Shown: in pieces, positions 10,039 to 21,804 of the stretch
Numbering within the stretch: the first letter of the stretch is position 1
Layout: every line of letters starts with the position of its first letter
Origin: Vanrija pseudolonga
Lineage: Eukaryota > Basidiomycota > Tremellomycetes > Trichosporonales > Trichosporonaceae
Assembly: GCF_020906515.1 (NCBI RefSeq)
Contig: NC_085851.1
Coordinates: forward strand, 3,906,001 to 3,970,000
Direction: 5' to 3'
DNA: 64,000 bases
Notes under the pieces: model-generated
Database searches by the model: none
What the model was told of the DNA's origin: nothing
Seen by the model: only the letters and a program-made list of their open reading frames with translations
Program-made: the position numbers and the translations under genes

Positions 10039-10995
10039 ATGACCGTCACCGCCGCCCCCCAGCCCTCGACGCACGCCGCGTTCCGGTATCTCGACCCGAC
10101 GACCATCAAGCCTGGCGTCAAGCCGTGGGCCAAGGTCGACACTGGCGAGGCAACCTCGTACGAGCGTATCTGGATCGACAGGCCAGTGTACAATGCGCGC
10201 GAGGACGCCGACGAGTTCCGCGACGTCGACAAGACGGGCTTTGCGTTCCACACCTCCCCCTCGGCCGTTGACCAGTCCGCCGTGCTTGCCGACAAGGACG
10301 ATACGGTGCTGGCAAAGTACTACCCCGAGATTGAGCGCGCACTGCGCGCAAACCTGAAGACGGGCAGCCGCGTCACGCGCATCATCCCCTTCGACCACAC
10401 GATCCGCATTCACGACCCTGCTGCCGCGCGCCAGCCCGTGCAGAGCGTGCATGTCGACCAGACGCCCGCGGCCGCCGAGGCCCGCGTGAGGCGGCACGCG
10501 CCCCCCGAGGATGTGGACGAGCTCCTCAAGCACCGGTTCCAGCTGATCAATGTCTGGCGCCCGCTCGAGCACGCCGCGTCTGATTTCCCACTGGGTGTCA
10601 TCGACTGGCGCTCCGCCAACGTCCGCGACCTCGAGCCTGTCGACCTGCTGTACCCCAAGCGCAAGGAGGGCCAGGACAACGACGACAGGGGCAAGGAGGT
10701 GCTCCCGGACGAGGCGTCGCTCAAGTCGACTGACGGCTACGAGGTCCGCGGCGAGACGTACTCTGTCAAGCCGGTCGACGGCCACAAGTTCTACTACGTC
10801 AAGGACATGACGCCCGACGAGGTCATGTTCATCAAGTGCTTTGACAGCCTGAGTGAGGAGCGTCCCGGCGGCGAGAAGGGCCTCGCGGGCTTCACGCCAC
10901 ACACGGCCTTCATCGACCCCAACACGCCCAAGGACGCCAAACCGCGCCAGAGCATCGAGGTCAGGACTCTCGTGTTCTACGAGAACGACGACTGA
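10039..10995 (+). CDS. CmcJ/AsaB-like hydroxylase/methyltransferase (GA4 desaturase family)
   Basis: A single exon encodes 318 aa. It fits the fungal AsaB/NvfI/CmcJ-like family of Fe(II)/2-oxoglutarate-type enzymes: a VHVDQTP motif (about residue 137), the HRFQLINVWRPL signature (about 164), a DFPLGVIDWRS segment, HKFYYVKDMTPDEVMFIK (about 254) and an FDS...PHTAF pair near the end. Likely ligands are the His and Asp of VHVDQ and the distal His of PHTAF. Family members act on secondary metabolites or small acids; the substrate is unknown here. No biosynthetic cluster surrounds it. A TATATAG lies 170 nt upstream. The C-terminus ends normally (VRTLVFYENDD). Confidence 0.88.
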   Translation: MTVTAAPQPSTHAAFRYLDPTTIKPGVKPWAKVDTGEATSYERIWIDRPVYNAREDADEFRDVDKTGFAFHTSPSAVDQSAVLADKDDTVLAKYYPEIERALRANLKTGSRVTRIIPFDHTIRIHDPAAARQPVQSVHVDQTPAAAEARVRRHAPPEDVDELLKHRFQLINVWRPLEHAASDFPLGVIDWRSANVRDLEPVDLLYPKRKEGQDNDDRGKEVLPDEASLKSTDGYEVRGETYSVKPVDGHKFYYVKDMTPDEVMFIKCFDSLSEERPGGEKGLAGFTPHTAFIDPNTPKDAKPRQSIEVRTLVFYENDD

Positions 10996-11100
10996 GCGGG
11001 AAGCTTGCTTGCCATATGTAACTAGATAAATGCGTGCAATGTATCCTTAACTCAAAGGTGTGGGGTGGAAGTTACTACTGACTAGGCTGTACTAACCCCA

Positions 11101-12790
11101 CTAACCCCTATGACTCAGTCCTCGGCCTCGGGTATACGAGTATGTCGGAGCAGTGTACGCTGGAAAGTGGGTCTTGGGCTGGGCATGGGTGTGGGCTACT
11201 GGAGGACGAGCAGGGGACGGGATACGCGCTGGCACCTCCTTGGGGGGGTAAGTGTGGCCTGGTGCGTGTGCCAGCGACTGTGCCCCCGCCTGCGCCTGTG
11301 CTTGTGATCGGATGGTTGCGACCGAGCTGCCACCGCTGCTGTGTACCCGCTGGTGCCCGTGTCCGATGGAGCGGCGTGTGCCGCTCGCCGAGCGCTGATG
11401 TGGCACCTGGCTGGTCGGCTTGACGTGTGGCAGCGACGGCGGCTGCGCAGCAACCTCTGGGCGCGTGGGGCTCGAGTTTCGGCGGGTCCCCCGGCTTGGA
11501 GAGGGGGAGCGGTCGCGCAGGCGGGAGATTGTCGGCGCGGGAGACGGGGGGACGGCGAGCAAAGACGACGAGGACGGCGTGCGCCGATACCCGCCCGGCG
11601 CGAGGGAGGACGGCGGCGTGCGCTTCATGAGCGGCGCGACCTCCACCAGCGGCGGCATCGAGTCCGGGACCAGGTCGACGAGGAGCCGCTCGTCGATCCG
11701 CCGGAGATACGGGCTCCCGCTCAGCTCGCGCGTGTACCGGTTCATCCCCTCCATCAGGTTGAAGTGGAAGCGGATACGGATGAGCGGGATGAGGAAGCGC
11801 CGCCCGAGCTGCTCGGTGAGGCTCGTGACTGCTTCCTGGAACTCGGAGTGGTTGTCCGTCCACCCCCAGTCGTGGACCATGGAGTAGAGGGCGGAGAGGA
11901 CGAATCTGGAGTGGGTGAGTGGCGAAGGAAAGGGAAACGTACCCGTCCACCTCGGAGCCGGGGTAGCGCTTGATCAGCACCACGACTGGCGAGCGTCAGC
12001 TTGATGGTGGGGGAGCAGCTGGCGCCACTCACACTCGTCGATGTCGTACGTCGACCGCGTGAGGATCGCCTTGAGCTGGTGCTTCCAGTCGTCAATGTCG
12101 CCCGGGAGCGGCGGGCGCTCAGCTTTCTCGAGCGACTGGGCGGCGGTCGGCACGCCGCGGGACAGCGTCGGCCAGCGCGCGGGGTACGCCGGCATCATGC
12201 GGTCTAGGCAACCTGGCCCGCCTAATGTGTCCCACAGTGACTTCATGAAGAGGTGCGGCGAGGGTCGGAGGCCGAAGTGCCGTCTGATCTTGATGAAGGA
12301 TTCGATGAACTGCGGGTGCTGGGTGTGAGCTGGCTCGGCTTGGCGGCGCGTACCTTCTCCTCCAGGTGACTTAGTGCCGTCTCGACACTCTCGACGGGCG
12401 CTTCTTCCCCCTGCGGCGCCCACAGTGTTGCAGCGACGAATGCGAGGACTACCTGCGTGGGGTACCTACACAGCTCAGCATGGTGTTGTTGTTCACGACG
12501 ACGCACGTCGAGTGCACCCGCCCGTTGAACAGATCGAGGCACCTGCTCGCCTGCTCCGTGTCCCAGATGACCTGGGGCACCTTGCCGCCGTCATCAGGCT
12601 CAAAGTCATCCAAAGCAAAGGGGACGGTGAACCGCTCGCTCGCCTGCGGCCACCAGGTGTTCCAATCTTCGCTCAGCCGCTCGAGCCACCCGAGTTTGAC
12701 GATCCAGTGCGAGTTGAGCGGATGGTCTGCGGGGTACGTTGGCTGCGGGGGAACGTCGCCGTCGAGCGCGGCGTCGAGGGGTGGTTCCAT
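11101..12790 (-). CDS. Conserved-looking hypothetical protein, multi-exon
   Basis: The minus-strand exons I can support are 12497-12790 (end uncertain), 12354-12452, 12033-12318, 11943-11985 and 11101-11905, about 508 aa. The last three introns have good signals (35, 47 and 37 nt). The first is problematic: the frames join either by a 17-nt gap with GT-AG ends or, more credibly, by a 44-nt intron with a GTGAAC donor. The N-terminal ~370 residues are a compact helical domain rich in Trp and Arg (WHQLKA, YPGSEVDGFVLSALYSM, FLIPLIRIRFHFNLMEGMN). The last ~170 residues are low-complexity Ser/Pro/Ala/His sequence. No signal peptide, membrane segment or known motif is recognised. Neighbours give no hint of function. 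Confidence 0.68.
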
Positions 12791-13357
12791 TAGTTAATAG
12801 GTCGGGGAGATGGTTGTTTGTTTGCAGTGCAGAATGAAGAGAAGACGCAACGAGCGGCGGCGAAAGCGAGTCATAACCTCAGGTGTGCCTGCTCGAGCCG
12901 AGCCGAGCGGTGCTCCCTCGCCCTTGCACGGACGCCTTGCGAACCATGCCACCGTCGGGTGGCGACTTGTGGGGATTCGGCATTGCGATCGAGACTACTT
13001 GGCGCTGACATCAGAGTGGCTCGGACCAGCACTGGTGAGTGCTCAGCGAGCTGGTGAGTGCGGTCGTGAATGTGGCGGTGAGTGCGGTTCCAAGTGTGGC
13101 GACAACGAGTGTGGCGATCAGACCACACGGCGGTGGGGTGCATGGAACGTGTTCAACTGTCAGTCGCCCCATGCTGTTGTTCAGCTGTCAGTCGCCCCAT
13201 GCTGTCAGTCACTCCATGCTACCGCATACACGCGTCTAGTACCACTCAGCAACACACCATGCACGTGCATTGTACCCTGGAACCATATAAACTTCTTCCT
13301 ACTTCTGTCCTATCCCTATCCCCCCCTCGTGGCGCCACACTACCACATCCACCTCTC
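12791..13357. other. Intergenic region with short tandem repeats
   Basis: No gene is supported. There are degenerate tandem repeats of a GTGAGTGCGG-like unit (about 13030-13110) and of a CAGTCGCCCCATGCTGT-like unit (about 13160-13216). Confidence 0.6.
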
Positions 13358-15018
13358 TTAGTACAGGTACACAAACTCGTCGTTCTTGAAGTCGGTCATG
13401 TCGAGAAGGGCGTTCTGGCCGAGACGGGGGCCGTCGCCCTCGTGCTGCTCGTCCTCCTGGCCGAAGGCAACGTACTTGCTCTCCATCGACGTGTCCTTGA
13501 TGTACTTTGGCTTGCCGGCCGCCACACGCTGGTTCTGGCGCACCTTGTTGTAGAAGAACAGGGCGGCGACCTGGAGGCCGATGCACACGAGCATGGCGCA
13601 GAAGATGCCAAGCACGGCCTTGAGGCCCGAGACGTAGTACGGCTTGCCCGAGGAGAAGAGGAGCGGGCCGATGATGTTTCCGGCGGCAGAGCCGGCGTTG
13701 TAGAGGCTGATCACGCTCGTCTTCTTCGTCTGTCCGGCCGTGTTTGCCATCATCCACGAGACAATGAGCGGGTTGCCGCCGAACAGAGCAGACAGAAGGT
13801 AGTAGCCGACCAGCGAGATCGACTGTTTGTGGGCGCCAGTGCTCTGCCAGTAGAGGAGGCCACAGCCGATGAGGACCGGCGCCATGAAGCCCGCGAGCAC
13901 CGCGCCTTTGATCCGGAACGCCTGGGCCATCCACGACGAGAGAAGGATCACAGCGAACTGCAAGAAGCCAAAGGGCATGTTCAAAAGAGTCGTCTTGTAC
14001 TTGTCGAAGCCGAAGCCGGCGATGAGGGTTGGACCGAAGACGTTGGTGACGGAGGCGCCGATGTTGAGGAGGAGAGCCATGGCGAGCCACAGCCACGACT
14101 TGACGTCGTAGAAGAGCTCCCAGACGTGGCTCCACTTGAATTCGTTGGATCCCGTGCCGGTCTGGTTGGCGCGGAGGCGCTCGATGGCCTGGGCCTTCTC
14201 AGTCTCGGTGAGGAAGCGGGCGGAGGGGATGTCCGAGTCGATCATCCACCAGATCCACGGGGCGGTCAGCACCGTGATCGCGCCGACGATGATGAACAGG
14301 AGCTGCCATGCGTGGATGTTGTCGTTCTTGACGTGTCCGAGGGCCCACGAGACGAACGCGGCGAAAATTGTGGCGAGACCGTTGGTCGAGTACCAAGCCG
14401 CCACACGGATCGGCTGCTCGGATCGGCGGTACCACTGGGCGGTGAGGACGCCGAACAGCGGCAGACAGCCTGCCTCGAACAGGCCGAGCAGGAAACGCGT
14501 AGCGACGAGCCCACCAAAGTTGTGCGCGGCGGCCATGCACGCCTGCGAGGCGCCCCAGGCGAAACAGAGGAAGGTGAGGAGGTAGCGAGCGGGCACCTTG
14601 ACGATGATGTAGGAGCTGAACGGCTGCCACCCGAGCTGCGCGATGGCGTTCATCATGGCCATCTGCGAGTACTGCTTGCTTGAGAGGCCAGTGTCGGCGG
14701 ACAGGCCCCACACGTTGCCGAGGCCGAGGACCGACTTGTCGAGGATCTGCAGGAAGTAGACCCAGCAGAGGACGCTGAGGATGATCTTGTCGGTCTTGCG
14801 GAGGATGCGGCGGTCCTGGGGTCGGCGTTAGCGGTGTGCAAGTACGCACAGATCTAGCCACTCACATCCTCCTCAGTCAGCTCGATACGCTCGTCGCCGA
14901 CGAGGTCGGCGCCGAGACCGGCACCCTTCGCGGTGCTGACGGTGCGCTTGAGCCCGGCGTCGGTGGACGACGCGCGCTCGAGCGCGCTGAGCTCCTGCTT
15001 CTCAATAGCAGCAGACAT
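13358..15018 (-). CDS. MFS permease, allantoate/Dal5-type anion:cation symporter family
   Basis: Two exons on the minus strand, 14866-15018 and 13358-14815, give 536 aa; the intron is 50 nt with a GTGAGT donor and GCTAAC branch. The N-terminal cytosolic part is about 50 residues, then DRRILRKTDKIILSVL leads into TM1. About 12 hydrophobic segments follow. Family marks include LDKSVLG after TM1, the TRFLLGLFEAGCLPLFG helix, WYRRSEQPIRVAAWYSTNG and a central loop ending in the SRFLTETEKAQAIERLR-like PSARFLTETEKAQAIERL. The C-terminal loop is SNEFKWSHVWELF onward, and the tail is acidic. Dal5-type carriers import allantoate, ureidosuccinate, dipeptides, vitamins or organic acids at the plasma membrane. 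The substrate cannot be read from sequence. Confidence 0.9.
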
Positions 15019-17309
15019 GGCTGGGTCGTGAATGCGGTGTGATGCGATGATGTGTTGATGTGTTGTGGGTGTCGCGTGAGTTGTTGTGTGATTGAGTGAG
15101 CGCGACCGCCGCCTTGATTGATGACGGGAGAGACAAATTTCCCCGCCGCTTATGTACCGCGCTGATGACGAGTGGAGCCTTGGCGGCTGCTATCAATCGG
15201 TCTGGAGGCCAGCCGAGGCAGCCCTGGCGGGGCGGGTGGGGGCGCGCGGGGGAGGGTGAGGAGGGGAGGGTAAGTGTCGGTCCGGCTGGCCGATAGCTTC
15301 GCGCGTGTAAGCGGCGACCTTGCATGCTTGCTTGCGCATGTGCCTGCCTGCTCGCCGCAATCTACCGCACTTCCCCCGCCTCCTGGGCGAATGCATGGTC
15401 CGGAGCGCTGACAGGGAGTAAGCACAACCGAGCCGACGACCGACCGTCAAGTTGGAAAACTTGGCCCCGCGCCAAGACTTCCAGGGCCGCCACTTGCCAC
15501 TCACATGTCCAGCCTGGACGGTGGATCTCAGGGCGCGCGGTGTGGGCAGGCAGCCGAGCCCAGCGCAGCGCGTCGCGACTGCTGCCTGCACTGGCTGAGC
15601 CGGTGGCAGTTCGCGGCTATTGACGGGCGTTAGGGTCGGCCCGTCGTTCCAGCGTATTGCCAGAGGATGGAAGTGGCACGGTTCAGTGCCAAGCAGGGCG
15701 GGGGAACTTCGCCTGACGCGATCAGTTGTGCCCTCAGTCCTCTGCTTCCACAACGACCACGACGGAGACATGCCGCCAGTTGCCTTGCCTGCCGTACTCG
15801 CCTCAGCTGATCAATTCCACGGATGCCGCGCTTCGGTACAGCGCGGTTCGCGAAGCAGCGGCACCAGCCGGTCCGATAAGCCTTGCGCCGTGCAACGAGT
15901 GTCGGCGACTCTACCTGCCTCCCTTGCTCCTCGCTGGGCCGACTGACCGACCGACCGCCATACGGCCGATATCGCGGTTCTTGCGCCGGTGCCAAGCTCC
16001 GTCAAGCGAGCACGGTTCAGTTGGAGCTCCTTGGAGCCCATCGGCTGTGGATTAGATACGTTACGCCGAAGCGACGGTCGATGGGCAAGCAAGCGACACG
16101 TAGTCGAGCGGGCCGGCGGCGCGACGTCGGCGCGGTCGTCGAGCCTTGTGGGTCTCGGCGTCTGACAGTGCGGGGCTGGCGCTTAGCCCCGCCCCGCTCG
16201 GCCCGGCGTCTTGGCCATGGCATGGCATCATGTCTGGCTGGCCTCAGTTGGCTGTGGCTGGGATGAGCAGTCTCGGCGACGTCCACGACAGAGACTGGCT
16301 CACATGCGGGTCTCGGCGTCTACCCGTTCTCTGGGCTCGGCGCTTAGCCCCGCGCCGCCCGGTCCGGGGTCTTGGACATGGTATGGCCAGTAGTCTCGGC
16401 GACGTCCACCAGAGACTGACTGGCTGGGTGGGTGGAGCGGTCCGGCCCGACGCTCGTATAGCGACACAGGCGAACGGCGGCGTCTCCGTCGCATCGCACT
16501 CAGCTGCGATATCGGCCCGGGCAGCAAGCATCGTGGCCCCATCCACACACACACGCATTGCGTCTTTGCGCCGGCGATGGCTGCGGGATCGACACGGCAC
16601 GGTGCCCCACCCATTTACTCACTGGGGCAGTAAGTCCGCCACGGTCACCCAACCAACACCACCTTGACCCGACAAACATCCGTCCAGAGGCACAGATACA
16701 GGAAGTAGCCACGCATGCGGCCTAATCACGGTCCGTGGCCAGGCCAGGCGGCTACTGACGGCTCAAGGGCCCCATGCCGCCCCGGGGGGCCGGTACGGTG
16801 GCGCCAAGCCTTCGTCCCCCTGGCTGGTGTGGAGTGGCTGCGCCCTGGTAAGCAGTGGAGAACACAAGCGACCTGCTTGCCTGCCTGCCTTCCTTGCTCT
16901 GCCGTCTGCCGCCTGCCTGAACCGTGCTCTGCCCGAACCGTGTCCGCGTGCGTGCGTGCGCTCGCTCGCGTGCACTCGGTCGCTCGCCTATCAGTTATGC
17001 CAGTGTGCCGTCGCCAGCCGTGGCCCACCGCCATGGCCATGGCATGCCGAATGCTCACTCCACTCTCTCTGGCAAATCCGAAATCCACGCCCACCATCTC
17101 CACACAACCCCACAGAATGGCTTATCGTTCCGGCCGGACTGCCTGTCGCTCACTCGGCATGTCGCGGCTCGGCTTGCAGCGACAGACAACAGTTCAGTGT
17201 CGTCAGTGATGACGCGATACTATACAACGATGCATGCAAGCGAACCGATGGGTAGGGCTGTGGCAATGTACACGTGATGGTGTGATGGTGGGGCAGCCGC
17301 ACCCCGCGG
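15019..17309. other. Gene-poor 2.3-kb region
   Basis: Open frames occur on both strands but none shows a domain, a plausible splice chain or a conserved neighbour. The only clear structure is the direct duplication at 16150-16425. The first 200 bases should include the permease promoter. Confidence 0.55.
16150..16425. repeat. Imperfect direct duplication (two units of ~120-150 bp)
   Basis: Unit 1 (about 16150-16300) and unit 2 (about 16308-16425) share, in order, GGTCTCGGCGTCT, GGCGCTTAGCCCCGC, GGCGTCTTGGCCATGG or its near match, and AGTCTCGGCGACGTCCAC followed by AGAGACTG. Unit 1 carries about 40 extra bases in its middle. No coding role is seen. Confidence 0.8.
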
Positions 17310-20300
17310 CTAACTGGGCACAGGCGTGCCAACAACTGCGGCGGCCGCCGCCGCGACGACGGGGGACACTTGCCGCGCGAGATCTTCGACAGATACGACC
17401 TTCTCCACGGCTGCGGGGACAGGCGCGGGGGTAGGAACCTTGGCTGGTGTTGGTTCTGGTGGTGCGGGGGCGTTGGCAACGATCGCCTCGAGTGCACGGC
17501 GGGCAGCCCCCACGCTCTCCAGATGGATCGGCAGGCTGCCGTCCAGGCCGTAACGCCTCCGACCAAGACATGTCAAGCGGTGGAACTCTGGCGCAAGGAG
17601 CGCGTGCGGGTCGCTGCTGACGTTGGGCAGCCCACGGTCGAACACGACATGATAGACCGCCGAGGCTGTTGACGTGCCTGTCGGCGTCGCGACACCAACA
17701 ACAAACGACGAGAGCGGGAAGAGAGTCGTCGTTATCGCGCCGTCCCCCGTCAAGCTGGACACAACGTCCACTGGCGGCCGGTACGACAGAGGCACGGATG
17801 ACCCGGCGAGGGTCTCGTCCACGATCGTTGCTGATGGGTCGCCAAATGTCGCCGGCGGAATGTTGGCGACAGCTGGTCGCGAGCGCACGGGGCCACCGTT
17901 TGGGGCTGGTGGGTCCACCATGACGATCGACAAGGGCGTCTGGCGCCCCGTTGCAAGCGCACGCCAAGCGTCAAGTTCGTCCTTGGGCATGATCCCATAG
18001 CTGCAGATGACCAACCGCCACTCGGTCGCAGCCCTGGCGGCAAACTGTGCAAACACGTCCCAGGCCGCAGCGACACGCTCACGCGCCGAGCCCTTGCCCT
18101 CGAGGCGGAGCGCGCGCAGTGTACACGCGTCGCCGTTCGTGTCGACGACGGCAATGAGGAGGATGTCGAGAGAAGGGATGAAGGTGTATGCGCCGTGGAC
18201 GAGACGCCAGCGGTTGAGCACGTCGAAACTACGCTGTGGCCAAGCCATGCTGAGCTGGGGCTTGGGCGCCGGGTCGGGCGAAAGCGTGAATGCGTGGTAT
18301 GGCATCCATGCCGTCGGCGCGTCCAGCGCCTTGCCGTGCGGTGTCACGCGGCGGATCTCGCGCGGGACAAGATCGTACACTTCGAACGCCATGCCCGGAA
18401 GGTTGGCCACGCTGATGGACCACGCGGGGACAACGTACATCCACGACGTGTTGGACGCCGATCCCAGAAGCGGCGCGAGGGCCGACACCGACAGGCTTTG
18501 GTTGTATGAGATGACGTAGATGACGGTCGGTGATGTTGCGCGTGCGCGGATTTTGACTGCAGGGTTAGCACTTTCTAGACCAGAAAACCCACCAGTAGCG
18601 TCAGCAATGGCAGACGGCGCAATGGAGACGATTCCGTCTGTCGCCAGTTCGTCCTCGCCGGCGGTATGCGTTCCGAGGTTGTACGCCTCATACGTTTCTG
18701 AAATATCCCTGAGGAAGTCCTTGGCTACGGCCGTGGCGTCATCTCCAACTTCGCACACGACAAAGGCCTTGATAGCCTTGGGTCCGCCGCTGGGTGACAG
18801 GCCCAGCTCGCGCCAGTATCTCAGCGCCGCGGCGCCGATACGCATGATGCTTGAGCCGTAACCAACATTCACGAAGGCGTTCGGGAGGGTGTAGCTAGGG
18901 AACTTGGACTCGGCGTCTGGGGCCTTTGCCTCGGCAAGCTCGGAGAGCTGGACGCCAGACTTGACGAGCGGGCCCGGAAGGCGGACTGGCGCGTGCGTCG
19001 CCGTGTCGGCATCGAACACGGAGCGGAAGAAGCGGTTGCGCACGACCGCATTGGCCAGCGCCTCAATGTTGAGCGTGCCGAGGAAGTCGCCGTCCAGCTG
19101 GGTGCGCGGTGACCGCGGCGAGGGGGGGTAAATTGAGGGGATGTCGAGACCAATGTCGACCCACACGGGGTTCCACGCTCGTGCCAGCGTCTCGGCGGCG
19201 CCAATGTCATCTTTCAAGCTGGTCCACTCGCTGCCGACACACACCGTGCCGTCAAACTCGACCTCGTCGTCGCCCACAGGCGCTGGCAACGCGTCGCTCG
19301 ACTGGCGGGGTGCTGGTGTGCCGTCGTCGCCCATGGTGTCAGAAGTCGGGGTCGGCGGTGCGCCTGTCGTGAACGCCGAGTCGTCCTCCGTGTCCGACTC
19401 GTCAGTGTCCAGGTCCCACCCAGACGAGTAGTTGTACTTTTGTGGCTTTTGCGACGCGCGCAACCGCTCCACGAGCTCGATGCGGAGGTTGTCCACCGGC
19501 GACGAAGGCGATGGGAGCCCGTACGCGAACCGCGCGCGTCGGCGCTTACCCAGCGTCAATGGCGCAAACTCTGGAGGTACCATGTCGACGGATACCCGTG
19601 CCCTCTTGGCTGGTCGGGGGTCTGCCTCTCGCTCGGGTTCTGCCACCACATCGACCTCGATAATCTCGGGTTCGTCGTTCTTGGGCGGTTCGCTCTCCTG
19701 GACTTCTTCCGCAAAGGTCACCGACAGCTCGGTTGGAGGCTCAGGCTTGCTCTCTGGCTCCTTCACCTCCGGCACCTCGGGCGCCGCGGCCTCGGCCTTT
19801 GGTGTCGTCGCATTGTCGACTTCTTCGGCCTTGGCCTCAGCCACAGGTTCCAGCGCCACCGTCTCCACAGCGGGAGAGTCGAAGAAGTTGAAGTCGTCCT
19901 CGGTGATGTCGACCTCGCCCGTCTCGCTCACGCCTCTGCTAGGACCGCGGGTGGACGGCTCCCTCGGCAGCGGCACAGTCAGGCCGGCATCACCACCCGT
20001 GTCCGAGCCAAAGAGGTCGTCGTCTTCCGCCTCCTCGGCAGCAGGCGCGGGGCGCGGGGTCGAAAACACGGACGCCGAGAACAGCTCCTTGGCGTCCTCG
20101 TCCATCGCGTCGTCGCCCGCGTTCGTCGCGTCGTCGGGCACTTGCGACTCCTGCTCCCCGTCCACCATGTCCACATCGGCCATGGACGGCGGCACGGGCG
20201 AGTCAGAGTGGGATGAGAACAGGTCGTCACCCTCGCTCGCGCCCTCCTCTTCTCTCTTGCTGCTCGTGTCGTCGGCGACCTCGTCACCCGGCAGCTCGTT

Positions 20301-21804
20301 CTCGTCATCCTCTGGGCTGTCGTCGGAAGGCGGCTCGATGTAGTTTGTGAGCACGTCGAATGCACCGACAGCAAAGCCAAGCAGGTCGGCCGGCGTGCCG
20401 AGCCCCGGGCCAGGCTGAGGCGGCCGCGTCGGCGTGACCCTCCGCTCTGGCGCAAGAGGGCGCGTAAGGTGCGTCGGCCAGACAGTGAGCACACCTTGCA
20501 CGCCGCGCCATCTCGTTGCCACCGGCAGAGGAGTCATGCGCTCCAGCATCGCAGGCGTGGGCCGCTGCTCCAGCGGGACAAAGTACACTGCCCAGTCGGG
20601 CTGCGGCCGGTGTCCCGCGGCCTGGGCCGCGATGCGCGCCTCTGTGCGCCCCGAACGCCAACCACAGCCGAGTGCGCTATCGAACGCGGCGGCCAGGCGC
20701 GCGTCCTGCGCGGTCGTGGCATGGTGCGGGGCGAGCAAGAGCGCAGGCAGCGCGAGCGGCGAGAGGACGTACGGCTCGATGCCCGCCTCGCGGCCAGGTT
20801 TGAACGCTGCGCCGATCGGGCGCGGCGCACAGTGGACCAGCGGCTGCGGGCGCGCAGTGAGCAGCAGCGCGCCCGGCACAGGCGTGAGTGAGACGTCGAA
20901 CGGCGGGGTCGAGGCGACGCTCGCCTCGGGTGCGAGGAGGGCGAGCCGCGCGCCGAGCCGCCACGCGAGCTTCTCCCCGACGGCGGCTTTGAACACGCTC
21001 CACGCGGGCTCGGGCGGCGTGAACGACGGCGAGCAGGAGCGGCGGGCGCCGGCGTCGTCCGCTGCAGGCGAGAGGCAGGCGAGCGAGTGTCCGTGCTCGG
21101 GGCAAGTGACGGTCGATGCGATGGTGATGGGGGCGGGGGGGTCGGATTCTGGCGCCGTCAGTAAGCAGTAAGCATCCCGGGAGGCCACACGCACCGGTCA
21201 GGCCGTCGAGCGCGAGCTCGTCCTCGCCGCCAAAGACCCAGAGCTCGCGCCCGCGCTCTCCGCTCGCGGGCCGGACGACGGCACACGCCGAGTCGAGCAG
21301 CCCGCGCGCTGCGGACGCCGCGTCGGGGGCCACGCCGTCCATGCCCTCCGAGTTGAGGGTGCGCCAGGCGCGTTCGAACGGGTCGTGCCGGAGCGAGTCG
21401 ACGAGCGCGCGGGGCGACGAGGCGGGTGCGGGGGGAGCGGCGGTGGCGCCGGCGGTAGCGGTCGGCGCAGGTGCTGATGCTGGTGCTGGTGCGGGTACGG
21501 CGGGTTGTGATGGAGGTTGCGGGGTCGGCGCACGCTGCGCGCCGCCGGGGAGTGCGAGGCCATTCGTGCTGGGCGTAGGGGCGGGTGCGGGTGCCGGGGT
21601 GCCCTCTTTCGCTGGGAGCTCGGTAGCGGCAGCAGCAACAGCAGCAGCAGCAGGAGGCTCAACCTCGCTCTCGTTGCTGCTCGGAGGCAGCGCCGGCGGT
21701 AGGGCAAAGACGCGGACTTTGACGACGGCCGGCGCGAGGACCCGCCAGAAGCCCGGAACTGGCGTGGACGGGCGCGGCGCGAGGCCCGTGAGCAGGTCTG
21801 TCAT
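17310..21804 (-). CDS. SSN2: Mediator complex subunit 13 (kinase module)
   Basis: Exon 1 is 21195-21804. A 46-nt intron (GTGCGT donor, CTGAC branch) leads to 17310-21148, within which 18557-18592 (36 nt, GTGGGT...GCTAAC...CTGCAG) is very probably a third, in-frame intron; about 1470 aa if it is removed. The N-terminus (GFWRVLAPAVVKVRVFAL) and a long acidic Ser/Asp/Glu middle (residues ~470-800) precede the Argonaute-like MID/PIWI part. Diagnostic C-terminal blocks are AALRYWRELGLSP, FLRDISETYEAYNLG, PTVIYVISYNQS, PLSIVMVDPPAP, VPLSYRPPVD and the closing LTCLGRRRYGLDGSLPIHLE. MED13 links the CDK8 module to core Mediator and represses or tunes Pol II transcription in the nucleus. The neighbour AGS1 is transcribed in the same direction, upstream. 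Confidence 0.9.
18557..18592 (-). other. Probable in-frame 36-nt intron in MED13
   Basis: On the minus strand, GTGGGT begins and CTGCAG ends a 36-nt segment with a perfect GTGCTAAC branch motif. It contains no stop and is a multiple of three, so retention would insert 12 residues between ADAT and VKIRARATSP, directly before the conserved PTVIYVISY block. Confidence 0.65.

Noticed and set aside
12453-12469. 17-nt intron
   Set aside because: Far below any accepted fungal intron length; a 44-nt intron or a frameshift is more likely.
13082-14683. 533-aa open frame on the plus strand
   Set aside because: Antisense shadow of the MFS permease. It lacks domains and is rich in the residues expected from reverse codons.
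15193-15771. 192-aa minus-strand open frame upstream of the permease
   Set aside because: No homology signal, signal peptide or splice partner; Arg/Pro-rich as expected by chance in GC-rich DNA.
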